From assembly GCF_014486695.1 (NCBI RefSeq), contig NZ_JACTAB010000001.1, positions 62,001-126,000 on the forward strand: a stretch of 64,000 nt of DNA, in the 5' to 3' direction. Below the pieces are notes generated by a model. The model had not been told where the DNA came from and searched no databases. It saw only the letters and a program-made list of their open reading frames with translations. Below are positions 8,883-17,699 of this stretch, piece by piece. Each line of letters begins with the position of its first letter. The first letter of the stretch is position 1. Made by a program: the position numbers and the translations under genes. This DNA is from Flavobacterium buctense (GTDB lineage: Bacteria > Bacteroidota > Bacteroidia > Flavobacteriales > Flavobacteriaceae).

Positions 8883-9908
8883 TTATTGCAATCTTTTGGT
8901 AGAATCTCTTTGTCTTAATTCGGTTTTAATTGTAGTGGTAGTGAACGTAAAGGTTTCATCTTCGCTCTCCAATTTATCTATTAATAATTGTGCTGCGACT
9001 TCACCTATCTCAGGTCCGTGTTGACTTACCGTAGACAAACTTGGCGTCATTCTTCTTGACCAAACTCCATCGGCAAACCCAATAATTGATAAATCTTGAG
9101 GTATTTTATATCCATTTTGAATCCCAAGCTTCATTGCCGTAACTGAAGCATGTTCGTCAACCGCAAAAACACCATCGGGTTTATTTTTAATGAAAAAACC
9201 TCCTATTTCGGCATTGAATTCTTCATTATTATTGGTCAAAATCACTAAATTTTCATCCACTTTTAAGCCGTGATTTTCTAACGCTTTATAAAAACCTTGC
9301 GCTCTTAATTTTCCAACACTCAAATTGTCTATCGCTGAAAGTAAAGCGATTTTTTTACATCCGGTTTTTATTAAATGCTCCATGGCATTAACCGCTGATT
9401 CAAAATCATCTACAATTACTTTGTCGCAATTTACCTCATCGGCAATTCGGTCAAACATTACGATCGGTGTTCCTTCATTTATAATGGAGGTAAAATGACC
9501 AAACTTTTGTAGTTTTTGAGATTCTTCCGATATCGAAAGAATAAAACCGTCGATGGTTCCATTGCTTAACATTTCTAGTGCATTGATTTCTTTTTCCAGA
9601 GATTCATTTGAAATACACGTAATCACTTTATACCCTTTTTCATCAGCCACTTTTTCGATGCCGCTAAATACTTTAGCAAAAAAAGAATTCAAAATATTCG
9701 GAATAATCACGCCTATGGTTTTGGTTCTTCTGTTTTTAAGGTTCAGACCAATCACATTCGGCTTATAATTTTTCAATTTAGCATATTCCTGCACACGTTG
9801 TTTGGTAGGTTCACTGATTTCCGGACTTCCGTTCAAAGCTTTTGAAACGGTGGAAACTGAAACGCCTAACTCTTTGGCAATTTGTTTTAAGGTGGCTTTC
9901 GATTTCAT
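8883..9908 (-). CDS. LacI family transcriptional regulator
   Basis: A 341-residue DNA-binding regulator. The N-terminal helix-turn-helix ATLKQIAKELGVSVSTVSKA and the hinge region (RTKTIGVIIPNILNSFF) are typical, followed by a periplasmic-binding-protein-like effector domain to the C-terminus (DGVWSRRMTPSLSTVSQHG, PEIGEVAAQLLIDKLE). The reading frame extends upstream to 9956, but the family N-terminus aligns with the Met at 9908, so that start is used. No sugar-utilisation genes are adjacent. The only downstream same-strand genes are the ankyrin and DOMON genes, with a palindrome between, so it may regulate those or act at a distance. The effector is unknown. Confidence 0.9.
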   Translation of the reverse strand: MKSKATLKQIAKELGVSVSTVSKALNGSPEISEPTKQRVQEYAKLKNYKPNVIGLNLKNRRTKTIGVIIPNILNSFFAKVFSGIEKVADEKGYKVITCISNESLEKEINALEMLSNGTIDGFILSISEESQKLQKFGHFTSIINEGTPIVMFDRIADEVNCDKVIVDDFESAVNAMEHLIKTGCKKIALLSAIDNLSVGKLRAQGFYKALENHGLKVDENLVILTNNNEEFNAEIGGFFIKNKPDGVFAVDEHASVTAMKLGIQNGYKIPQDLSIIGFADGVWSRRMTPSLSTVSQHGPEIGEVAAQLLIDKLESEDETFTFTTTTIKTELRQRDSTKRLQ

Positions 9909-10105
9909 TTTTATCTTGGTTAAAGCGTAAAAATAGTAAAATTTATTCTCTTTCATCTCAAAGCGGTATGAAAGTTAATCGAAATCTAACACAATTATCT
10001 TATGATTTTAACCCAAAAAAGGAATCTAATTCACCCGTTAAGTGTATTCATTTAAAGGATTTTAAGTAAAATGAGGCGCTTTATAAAAAAATTTGAAAAA
10101 TGGTA

Positions 10106-10136
10106 TTTGCTTTATTAATAAATAATTGTACTTTTG
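10106..10136 (+). promoter_or_regulatory. Consensus Bacteroidota promoter for rplM-rpsI
   Basis: TTTG (10106-10109), 19 bases, then TACTTTTG (10129-10136). This is an exact match to the TTG-N19-TAnnTTTG consensus of the Bacteroidota primary sigma factor, about 44 bases before rplM. Confidence 0.85.
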
Positions 10137-10179
10137 CACTCCCTTTATTGGGAATGGAATGTTTAATTAAAAAAATATT

Positions 10180-10635
10180 ATGGACGCATTAAGCTACAAG
10201 ACACAATCTACAACCAAGGCCACTTCTGGAAAAGAGTGGATCATCGTAGATGCTGAAGGTCATAACTTAGGTCGTTTTGCTTCAAAAGTTGCGATGCTTT
10301 TAAGAGGTAAATACAAGCCGAGTTATACACCTCACGTCGACTGTGGAGATAACGTAATTGTTATCAACGCAGAGAAAATCAACCTAACAGGTAACAAACT
10401 TGACGACAAGACTTACATTCGTCACACAGGTTACCCAGGTGGACAAAGAACTTTGACTGCAAAAGTTTTGCAATCAAAAAACCCTGCTTTGCTAGTGGAG
10501 AAAGCAGTGAAAGGAATGTTACCTAAAAACAAATTAGGAGCAGAACTTTTCAGAAATTTAAATGTTGTTGTAGGAACTGAGCACAAACAAGGTGCACAAA
10601 AACCTAAAACAGTTAACCTAAACGATCTTAAATAA
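10180..10635 (+). CDS. rplM: 50S ribosomal protein L13
   Basis: Standard-length (151 residues) uL13 of the large ribosomal subunit. Recognisable segments are WIIVDAEGHNLGRFASKVAMLL, GKYKPSYTPHVDCGD, HTGYPGGQR, KAVKGMLPKNKLG and the tail NLNVVVGTEHKQGAQKP. It is followed at once by rpsI, and the two genes share one base (TAATG, stop then start), implying translational coupling. This L13-S9 pair is conserved across bacteria. A consensus promoter lies upstream. Confidence 0.98.
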   Translation: MDALSYKTQSTTKATSGKEWIIVDAEGHNLGRFASKVAMLLRGKYKPSYTPHVDCGDNVIVINAEKINLTGNKLDDKTYIRHTGYPGGQRTLTAKVLQSKNPALLVEKAVKGMLPKNKLGAELFRNLNVVVGTEHKQGAQKPKTVNLNDLK

Positions 10636-11021
10636 TGGGAGTTATTCACAAAATCGGTAGAAGAAAATGTGCAGTAGCACGTGTTTATGTTTCAGAAGGA
10701 ACAGGAAAAATCACCGTTAACAAAAGAGAATTCAACAACTACTTCCCAACAGCTACTTTACAGTACAAAGTATTACAGCCAATGTCTATGACAAACAACG
10801 CTGACAACTTTGACGTAAAAGTAAATGTATACGGTGGTGGTTCAACAGGCCAAGCAGAAGCTGTGAGAATGGCTATTGCAAGAGCAATGTGTGAAGTGGA
10901 AGCTGAAAACAGAAGCATCCTAAAACCAGAAGGATTACTAACAAGAGATCCAAGAATGGTAGAACGTAAAAAATTCGGTCAGAAAAAAGCGAGAAAGAGA
11001 TTCCAATTCTCGAAACGTTAA
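10635..11021 (+). CDS. rpsI: 30S ribosomal protein S9
   Basis: uS9, 128 residues. The family signatures are present: IGRRKCAVARVYVSEGTG at the start, GGGSTGQAEAVRMAIARAM in the middle, and the basic C-terminal tail RKKFGQKKARKRFQFSKR that reaches the P-site tRNA. The start codon overlaps the rplM stop codon by one base. About 186 bases follow before rpsB. Confidence 0.98.
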   Translation: MGVIHKIGRRKCAVARVYVSEGTGKITVNKREFNNYFPTATLQYKVLQPMSMTNNADNFDVKVNVYGGGSTGQAEAVRMAIARAMCEVEAENRSILKPEGLLTRDPRMVERKKFGQKKARKRFQFSKR

Positions 11022-11207
11022 TATTCGGTATTTACCGCACTATATTTTCAGATTATTTTTTACAATTAAATTAGAATTTAAAACAAAGTTGTCGATATTC
11101 CTTGTAAAAAGGGAATTAGTTTAGCATCGAAATGCAGTCCAAAGTCTTACTCATTAAGCGAAAAAGGTGACGCATTGCTAATCAAACGGAACGTAAACTA
11201 TTACACA

Positions 11208-12038
11208 ATGGCAAACAAAATTGACGTTAAAGAATTATTAGAAGCAGGTGTTCACTTCGGACACATGACTCGTAAGTGGGATCCAAATATGGCCCCTTAC
11301 ATCTATATGGAGCGTAATGGAATTCACATTATCAACCTATACAAAACCGCTGCCAAAATTGAAGAGGCTAATGAAGCCATGAAAAAAATTGCAGCATCCG
11401 GTAGAAAAATACTTTTCGTAGCTACCAAAAAACAAGCAAAAGATATCGTATCTGAAAAAGCATTGGCTTGTAACATGCCTTACATCACTGAAAGATGGCC
11501 TGGTGGTATGTTAACTAACTTCGTTACTATCCGTAAAGCCGTTAAAAAAATGGCTTCTATTGATAAAATGAAGAAAGATGGTACTTTCATGACTTTGTCA
11601 AAAAAAGAAAGACTACAAGTTGATCGTCTTCGTGCCAAATTAGAGAAGAACTTAGGTTCTATCGCTGATATGTCAAGATTACCTGCTGCTTTATTCGTAG
11701 TAGATATCAAAGCGGAACACATCGCAATCAAAGAAGCACAAAAATTAAACATTCCAGTTTTTGCAATGGTTGATACTAACTCTGATCCACGTGAAGTAGA
11801 TTACGTTATCCCAGCCAATGATGATGCTTCAAAATCAATTGATAAAATTTTAACTTTAGTTACTGACGCTGTAAAAGACGGTTTAGCTAACAGAACTGCT
11901 GAAGGTTCTGATGCTGCTCCTGAAGTAGAAGCTGAAGAAACTGTAGAAGTAGTAGCTGCTCCGGTAGCAGAAACTCCGGCTGTTGAAGCTGAAGTTGCTC
12001 CTGAAGTAGAAGCTACAGAAACTAAAACTGAAGAATAA
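11208..12038 (+). CDS. rpsB: 30S ribosomal protein S2
   Basis: uS2 of the small subunit. The frame is open from 11175, but the conserved N-terminus MANKIDVKELLEAGVHFGH starts at 11208. Typical segments: TRKWDPNMAPYIYMERNGIH, ITERWPGGMLTNF, LFVVDIKAEHIAIKEA, DTNSDPREVDYVIPANDD. After about residue 230 there is an acidic Ala/Glu/Val-rich tail of roughly 45 residues (EVEAEETVEVVAAPVAE and similar), a lineage-specific extension that is probably disordered. The rpsB-tsf order is the usual one. The 186 bases upstream hold no gene and no strong hairpin that I can define. Confidence 0.97.
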   Translation: MANKIDVKELLEAGVHFGHMTRKWDPNMAPYIYMERNGIHIINLYKTAAKIEEANEAMKKIAASGRKILFVATKKQAKDIVSEKALACNMPYITERWPGGMLTNFVTIRKAVKKMASIDKMKKDGTFMTLSKKERLQVDRLRAKLEKNLGSIADMSRLPAALFVVDIKAEHIAIKEAQKLNIPVFAMVDTNSDPREVDYVIPANDDASKSIDKILTLVTDAVKDGLANRTAEGSDAAPEVEAEETVEVVAAPVAETPAVEAEVAPEVEATETKTEE

Positions 12039-12047
12039 AACAAAAAT

Positions 12048-12116
12048 AATTACGAATTATGAATTAAAAATTACGGATTATTTTGACTCGTAATTTGAAA
12101 TTCGTAATTCGTAATT
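12048..12116. repeat. Nested inverted repeat between rpsB and tsf
   Basis: Outer arms AATTACGAATTA (12048-12059) and TAATTCGTAATT (12105-12116) are perfect 12-bp complements. Inner arms AAATTACG (12068-12075) and CGTAATTT (12089-12096) nest inside. The whole spacer is made of variations on ATTACGAATT/GAATTAAAAATTA. There is no T-run after it, so it is not an obvious terminator and may be an mRNA structure between the two genes. Confidence 0.7.
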
Positions 12117-12149
12117 TACTTTTAAAAAACTTTTAAATTAAAAAATATT

Positions 12150-13118
12150 ATGTCAACAATCACAATTACTGCTGCAGACGTAAATAAATTAAGACAAACT
12201 ACAGGTGCCGGAATGATGGACTGTAAAAAAGCTTTAGTTGAAGCGGAAGGAGATTTCGATAAAGCCATCCAAATCCTTAGAGAAAAAGGACAAAAAGTGG
12301 CTGCTAACCGTTCTGACCGTGAGTCTTCTGAAGGAGCTGCTGTTTCTTTTATCAATGCTGACAATACTAAAGGAGCCATCATCACTTTAAACTGCGAAAC
12401 AGATTTCGTAGGTAAAAATGAAGCTTTCGTAACTTTAGCTAAAGAATTAGTGGAAAAAGCTATCAACTTCTCTTCTAAAGAAGCCTTCTTAGCGTCAGAT
12501 TTCAACGGAATTACTGTAGCTGAAAAATTAATCGAACAAACTGGTGTTATCGGTGAAAAAATCGAAATCGGTGGTTTTGAAATCTTAGAAGGTGCTTTCG
12601 TTGGATCTTATGTTCACGTGAACAAAATTGCGGCCTTAACGGCTATTTCTGCACCAATTGCCAACGCTGACGTTTTAACCAAAGACATCTCTATGCAAGT
12701 GGCTTCAATGGGAGCTGATACCTTATCTTACAAAGATTTTGATCCTGCTTTCGTTGCTTCTGAATTGGCAGCTCGTATTGCGGTAATCGAAAAAGAAAAT
12801 GAAGAAGCAAAACGTTTAGGGAAAACTTTGAAAAATGTTCCTAAATATATTTCTTTCTCTCAATTAACTCCAGAAGTTTTAAAACAAGCGGAAGAAGATG
12901 CTAAAGCGGAATTAAAAGCGGAAGGCAAACCGGAACAAATTTGGGATAAAATTATTCCTGGAAAAGTGCAACGTTTCATCTCTGACAATACAACTTTAGA
13001 TCAAGAGAAAGCCTTATTAGACCAAAACTTCATCAAAGATGACAGTAAAAAAGTAGGCGATTATGTTAAAGGTTTCAACGTTGAAATTACAGGTTTCAAA
13101 AGAGTTACTTTGGGATAA
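12150..13118 (+). CDS. tsf: Translation elongation factor Ts
   Basis: Guanine-nucleotide exchange factor for EF-Tu, 322 residues, the long form usual in Bacteroidota. N-terminal UBA-like domain: VNKLRQTTGAGMMDCKKALVEAEGDFDKAIQ. Core: LNCETDFVGKNEAFVTLAKEL, then SYVHVNKIAALTAI, VASMGADTLSYKDFDPAFV and the C-terminal module with GKVQRFISDNTTLDQE. It is co-directional with rpsB across a hairpin-containing spacer and is followed by a clear terminator. Confidence 0.97.
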   Translation: MSTITITAADVNKLRQTTGAGMMDCKKALVEAEGDFDKAIQILREKGQKVAANRSDRESSEGAAVSFINADNTKGAIITLNCETDFVGKNEAFVTLAKELVEKAINFSSKEAFLASDFNGITVAEKLIEQTGVIGEKIEIGGFEILEGAFVGSYVHVNKIAALTAISAPIANADVLTKDISMQVASMGADTLSYKDFDPAFVASELAARIAVIEKENEEAKRLGKTLKNVPKYISFSQLTPEVLKQAEEDAKAELKAEGKPEQIWDKIIPGKVQRFISDNTTLDQEKALLDQNFIKDDSKKVGDYVKGFNVEITGFKRVTLG

Positions 13119-13151
13119 TCTCATGAATTAAAAATTATTAATTCACATACA

Positions 13152-13186
13152 AAAACCTCGGTTCTTCATTGAATTGAGGTTTTTTA
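13152..13186 (+). terminator. Terminator after tsf
   Basis: AAAACCTC (13152-13159) and GAGGTTTT (13176-13183) form an 8-bp stem followed by T-rich sequence. Confidence 0.8.
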
Positions 13187-13207
13187 TTTTAGGGAGCACA
13201 TCGTTTA

Positions 13208-13282
13208 GCTTTCTTTTCACTATTCGTCCCGCTGTCCGTTATATTCCCGATAAATCGGGAGATGCCACTCCCATCGGGGCTA
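13208..13282 (-). repeat. Dispersed intergenic element, copy A
   Basis: On the minus strand it reads TAGCCCCGATgggAGTGGCA, a small hairpin (TCCCGAT/ATCGGGA), TATAACGGACAGCGGGA, then GAAAGC. The same order of blocks occurs at 31311-31371, and a related longer form at 43380-43477. It encodes no protein. It occupies most of the 276-base gap between tsf and the TraB gene; the rest shows nothing I can name. Confidence 0.7.
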
Positions 13283-13394
13283 TAAACAACGTATAGTATA
13301 TTAGAAAAAATCTCCCCAAAAAAATTAACAATAGTCACAGCATTCATGAGATGCCTTTTTGTTTATATTTGTCTGTAATCAAAATTGATATCCC

Positions 13395-16300
13395 TTGAAA
13401 AAGATTTTTGCTCTCGTCCTCTTTGTCCTTTTTACACTCCAAGTTAATGCCCAATTTGAAAAAACATTACTTTGGGAAATCTCCGGAAAAGGTTTAAAAA
13501 AGAAATCCTATGTTTATGGTACTTTTCATGTTAATGACAAGATATCCTACCATCTTTCAGACGCTTTCTATAAGCATTTGCTAGAAGCCGATATTGTAAG
13601 CAACGAAAGCAATCCCGATTCTTGGGGTGAACTGTTCGACTTATACATGAATTATCGCCCACAACAAAGAACTAAATTCTACTCTAAATTTTACCTGAAA
13701 CCGGTTGAAAAACAAGACTTATTACCGCTGTTTACCAACTATAATTTCTTCAACCAAATGTCCTCCGGAGTGGAAGGCAACAGAGCCGATTACAGCGAAA
13801 GTACTGTGCTCGATATGTTCATCCATCAAACCGCTAAGAAATACAACAAAAAAACCGTGGGTTTAGAAGACGCCAAAAAATCATTTATCAATTTTAGTAA
13901 AGCCGAACAAATGGTTGACTTTAAAGAGTCAGAAAATGAGGCTTCGGAAGAAGAAGAGGAAAAAAAAGCTATCCTAACCAAAATCCTTAAAGGCAAATCC
14001 ATCTATACTACTTTAAAAGATTTTTACCGCGAAAAAGACATCGTAATGCTTGATTCGTTAAGCAAATTATCCGAAAGCCCTAAAAAACACAAAATCATGA
14101 TTATTGACCGAAATTATGATATGGTCAAAAGCATTGATTCATTAGTACACCATGGCAGTCTGTTTAGTGCCGTTGGTGCAGCGCATTTAGGCGGAAAAGA
14201 AGGCGTTTTACAACTTTTAATCAACAAAGGATATCAAGTAACTCCGGTAATTGGTCCGTTGACCAAAAAAGGGGAAACCGACAAAAAAACCATTGAAGAA
14301 TTTTTTCCTGAACCAAAAATAAAAACGGAACCAACACCCGATCAAATGATTCAAACCGTTGATTTCGACTTAAACCTAAACTTCGAGAAAATTAAAAGCA
14401 CACTTGACATCACTAATGGTGGCGTTTTGAGCATGGTTAGAGTACCGTTACACAATTATTTGCAAAAGAAAAACGATTACTTCAATCACAAGAGTATCGA
14501 TAGTTTGCTATACGAATTCATACCGGGAGAAATCTTAGAGAAAAAAGAAATCAAAGACGAAGCCTATATCGGTTATGATGTGAAAAACAAAAGTAAAGCC
14601 GGTAATTTCCAACACTACCGTTTTTATGTAACCCCATTAGAAATCATTAGCGTTTCTTTTTCCGGAACGGGAACTTATGTAAAACAATACGAACAAACCA
14701 TATTCGACAAATTCAAAATTAAAGGATTTAAAAATACCTGGGAAAAAGTTCAACCTCAAAAAGGAGGCTTTTCAGTAACCATGCCCGAGTTTTGTGTCCA
14801 ATATGGCAATAGTGAAAAAACCGCTTCCGATGTAACCTTCGAAGCTTTTGATCCAAAAGAGAAAAGTTATTTTTTTGTGATTGAAAACACTTCAACAGAC
14901 ATGGATTTTATGGATGATAAAACGTTTCAACACCAACAAATCCAAAACGAATTCTACATGAATCAGGAAATGGAAGAAACCGCTAATTTTGAAAAAAACA
15001 CGAAGGATTATGTCTCTTCATCCACTAATGAACACCATAAAGTCCAATTAAAGTCCATTATCAAAGGGAATAAATTTTACCTTTTGGGTGCCATAGATGC
15101 GACTGAACAAAACAGTACTAAATTCTTCAACTCTTTTACATTTGAGGAATTCAAAACCTCCGAAAGCACTGTTTATAAAGATACTTTAGGAAAATATGTT
15201 ATCGAAATTCCCAAAAAAATAAACGAACAAACCATTTTAGGCATTGGTAACGACGAAATTCGCTCCATGAGAAGATGGCAAAGAAATCCTGAAGTCAATT
15301 TTGACCCTAAAGAATTCAACTCATACATCGGAAAATCGGTTACTGTTGAAGTAATGAATTACCCTAGATATCTTCAGGTAAGTACTCTTGATTCTCTTAA
15401 AAATGATTACAATAAAGAATTAAAAACCCTTTTTGACAACTACAGAATCAACAAAGACAATACCGATCCATGGCTATCTACTTGGGACAATTATTTCAAA
15501 GAGTTTGAAAAAACAGAGATTCTCAGCAACACTTTTTCACACAACGATGCTTTGGGTTGCGAAGTGGCCGATGCTTTGGTAAGTATTAAAAATTCAGACC
15601 AAGCGCTAAAAATCAAAACCTTCTTCATGGACAACCGAAAAGTCACCTTAAAGACTTTGGTAGACCGAAATTACAAAAACGACGATTCATTTACTGAAAA
15701 GGCATTCTCGTCATTTGTACCGGAAAAAACAACCCAAAGAAGCATTTTTGATGATAAAGTAAAACTGTTTTTGGAAGAAGCTGCAAGCGAGACCGATTCA
15801 ATCCGTAAAATTGCCTACAATAACTTATACAATTTAACGTTAAACGAAACCGATTTTGAACGCATTACTACTTTTTTAGACACCCACGAATTTGAGGATA
15901 CAGAGGCTTATGGCAAAGTAGGCTTGTACCAAAAACTAGGCGATTTGAAACACAAAGAGGTTGTTCCTTATTTGGAAAACAAATATAAAGCGGAAGGGAC
16001 CAAAACAACAGAACAGTTAGCCATTCTTAATGCCTTAGCTTCTCAAAACACCGAAAATGCTTATCGTCAGGTTTTAAAACTAATGGAATTCGACCTTCCG
16101 GTTACAGAAGATGCCTATGAGTTAAATCAGTTATTCCATTCCTTCGAAGAAAATTTAGAGGAAAGTAAAGTACTATTTCCCGATATTTTCCAATTCTACG
16201 GTATAGAAGAGTACAACAAACCAATCATAAGTTTCTGTAACGCTTTGTTAGACAAAAAACTGGGTTCTCCTAAAAAAATCGCTGCTTTCCAAAAACTGAT

Positions 16301-17045
16301 TTTAACCCATTCAAAATTGGAATACAAAAGACTACTTAACCGAGAAGAAAAAAAGGCTTCAGAGGAAGAAAATGAGTATGAAGAAGACTATGCTTATGAC
16401 TATGAAGAGGACGAAAATCCAAACTCCAATCTTTTAAATTATCTTTCACTATTATCGCACCTGCCTAAAAACAATGATGTAAATGAATTGATGACGAAAA
16501 TAAAAAAACTGGACAATCCTGAAATCCTATTGGAGATTTTAAAATTGGAAATCACCCACAACAAAGCCAGTAAAGAACTGATTAAAAAAGGGCTCGATAA
16601 TCCTAAAACAAAATTCAAAACCATCCTTTTGCTGCAAGAAAAAGACGCTTTCGATTTCTTAAAAACAATATCAGATGACGAAATTGCTGAAGCCGCTATG
16701 AGAGATTTTGATAAAATAAAAGAAACCAGTAAAGTCCAGTTCTTAGAAAAAAGAGAAATAAAACAAGGAAATAATCTGGCTGTTTTCTATTTCTATCAGT
16801 CCCAAAAAACAAAAGAAGAAAAAATCATCGGCACCAAAACTTTCCACTCAATGGCCTTTTTAATTGAAAATGGCAAAATTGTTCCGAAAGCTTATTTCTC
16901 ACCGGTGCTAGAAGAAATCGACGAAGAAAATACCATAGAAAAGCTAATGCCGGCCATCATGAAAGAAACCATTAATGCCAATCATCCGGGTGCCAGTTTT
17001 AGAAAAAAGGAAGAACGCGAAAACTACTTTAATTTCGAGGAATAA
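13395..17045 (+). CDS. TraB/GumN family protein with a long C-terminal extension
   Basis: A 1,216-residue exported protein. Signal peptide at residues 1-20 (MKKIFALVLFVLFTLQVNAQ), which requires the TTG start at 13395; no ATG fits. Residues ~25-300 are a TraB/GumN domain: SYVYGTFHVND near the start and GSLFSAVGAAHLGGKEGVLQLL (~253-274) near its end, both family signatures. The remaining 900 residues have no domain I recognise. They include mixed alpha/beta stretches, helical repeat-like segments in the last third and an acidic tyrosine-rich linker (~996-1018, EYEEDYAYDYEEDENP). Ordinary TraB proteins are about 300 residues, so this is a fusion or a lineage-specific architecture. Location is probably periplasm or outer membrane. 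It is 3 bases from the next gene. Confidence 0.8.
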   Translation: MKKIFALVLFVLFTLQVNAQFEKTLLWEISGKGLKKKSYVYGTFHVNDKISYHLSDAFYKHLLEADIVSNESNPDSWGELFDLYMNYRPQQRTKFYSKFYLKPVEKQDLLPLFTNYNFFNQMSSGVEGNRADYSESTVLDMFIHQTAKKYNKKTVGLEDAKKSFINFSKAEQMVDFKESENEASEEEEEKKAILTKILKGKSIYTTLKDFYREKDIVMLDSLSKLSESPKKHKIMIIDRNYDMVKSIDSLVHHGSLFSAVGAAHLGGKEGVLQLLINKGYQVTPVIGPLTKKGETDKKTIEEFFPEPKIKTEPTPDQMIQTVDFDLNLNFEKIKSTLDITNGGVLSMVRVPLHNYLQKKNDYFNHKSIDSLLYEFIPGEILEKKEIKDEAYIGYDVKNKSKAGNFQHYRFYVTPLEIISVSFSGTGTYVKQYEQTIFDKFKIKGFKNTWEKVQPQKGGFSVTMPEFCVQYGNSEKTASDVTFEAFDPKEKSYFFVIENTSTDMDFMDDKTFQHQQIQNEFYMNQEMEETANFEKNTKDYVSSSTNEHHKVQLKSIIKGNKFYLLGAIDATEQNSTKFFNSFTFEEFKTSESTVYKDTLGKYVIEIPKKINEQTILGIGNDEIRSMRRWQRNPEVNFDPKEFNSYIGKSVTVEVMNYPRYLQVSTLDSLKNDYNKELKTLFDNYRINKDNTDPWLSTWDNYFKEFEKTEILSNTFSHNDALGCEVADALVSIKNSDQALKIKTFFMDNRKVTLKTLVDRNYKNDDSFTEKAFSSFVPEKTTQRSIFDDKVKLFLEEAASETDSIRKIAYNNLYNLTLNETDFERITTFLDTHEFEDTEAYGKVGLYQKLGDLKHKEVVPYLENKYKAEGTKTTEQLAILNALASQNTENAYRQVLKLMEFDLPVTEDAYELNQLFHSFEENLEESKVLFPDIFQFYGIEEYNKPIISFCNALLDKKLGSPKKIAAFQKLILTHSKLEYKRLLNREEKKASEEENEYEEDYAYDYEEDENPNSNLLNYLSLLSHLPKNNDVNELMTKIKKLDNPEILLEILKLEITHNKASKELIKKGLDNPKTKFKTILLLQEKDAFDFLKTISDDEIAEAAMRDFDKIKETSKVQFLEKREIKQGNNLAVFYFYQSQKTKEEKIIGTKTFHSMAFLIENGKIVPKAYFSPVLEEIDEENTIEKLMPAIMKETINANHPGASFRKKEERENYFNFEE

Positions 17046-17048
17046 AGC

Positions 17049-17699
17049 ATGTTTCAATCAAAAAAAGATACCGTATATGTTGTGCTTGCAGGCATTTTTA
17101 TAACTAATGCTATAGTAGCTGAACTCATTGGCGGAAAACTAATTGATGTTGGCACTGCCGTAATGAGCATCGGTATTTTACCATGGCCAATTGTGTTTGT
17201 GACAACCGATTTAATCAATGAATATTTTGGCGAAAAAGGCGTAAGAAAGCTTTCCTTAATTACTGCCGGACTAATAGCCTATACTTTTTTTGTGTTGTTT
17301 TTCGCCATGAAAATACCTTCAACCGGAATTAGCTCAGTGACTACAGAGCAATTCAATGCGGTTTTTGGGCAAAGTCAATTGATTATAGTAGGCAGCATAA
17401 TTGCCTTTTTAGCTTCTCAATTGATTGATGTTACTATCTTTCATTTTGTAAAAAGACGAACCGGTAACAAAATGATATGGCTCAGAAGTACTGGTTCAAC
17501 AGTGATTTCACAGTTTTTTGATAGCTTTATCGTATTGGGTATCGCATTTTGGTTACCCGGAATTATGGACACCAAAACTTATATCATTTCAGGATTAACC
17601 GGCTACACCGTTAAGTTGATTATAGCCGTTGGCATGACACCATTTATTTATTTGGGCCATGCTTTAATTGAAAAATACATCGCTAAAGATGGAAAGTAA
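17049..17699 (+). CDS. yhhQ: Queuosine precursor transporter (YhhQ/QPTR family)
   Basis: A 216-residue integral membrane protein with about six membrane segments. Family features: VLAGIFITNAIVAELIGGKLI, ILPWPIVFVTTDLINEYFGEKGVRK, ASQLIDVTIFHFVKRRTG, WLRSTGSTVISQFFDSFIVL. Members import queuosine precursors (preQ0 or preQ1) for tRNA modification. It starts 3 bases after the TraB gene and its end overlaps tag by 11 bases, so these three genes form one transcript. Confidence 0.92.
   Translation: MFQSKKDTVYVVLAGIFITNAIVAELIGGKLIDVGTAVMSIGILPWPIVFVTTDLINEYFGEKGVRKLSLITAGLIAYTFFVLFFAMKIPSTGISSVTTEQFNAVFGQSQLIIVGSIIAFLASQLIDVTIFHFVKRRTGNKMIWLRSTGSTVISQFFDSFIVLGIAFWLPGIMDTKTYIISGLTGYTVKLIIAVGMTPFIYLGHALIEKYIAKDGK

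Noticed and set aside
11022..11207. A structured leader RNA upstream of rpsB
   Set aside because: Autoregulatory leaders occur before ribosomal genes, but I found only a 5-bp ATTCC/GGAAT pairing and no conserved core; nothing to support a call.
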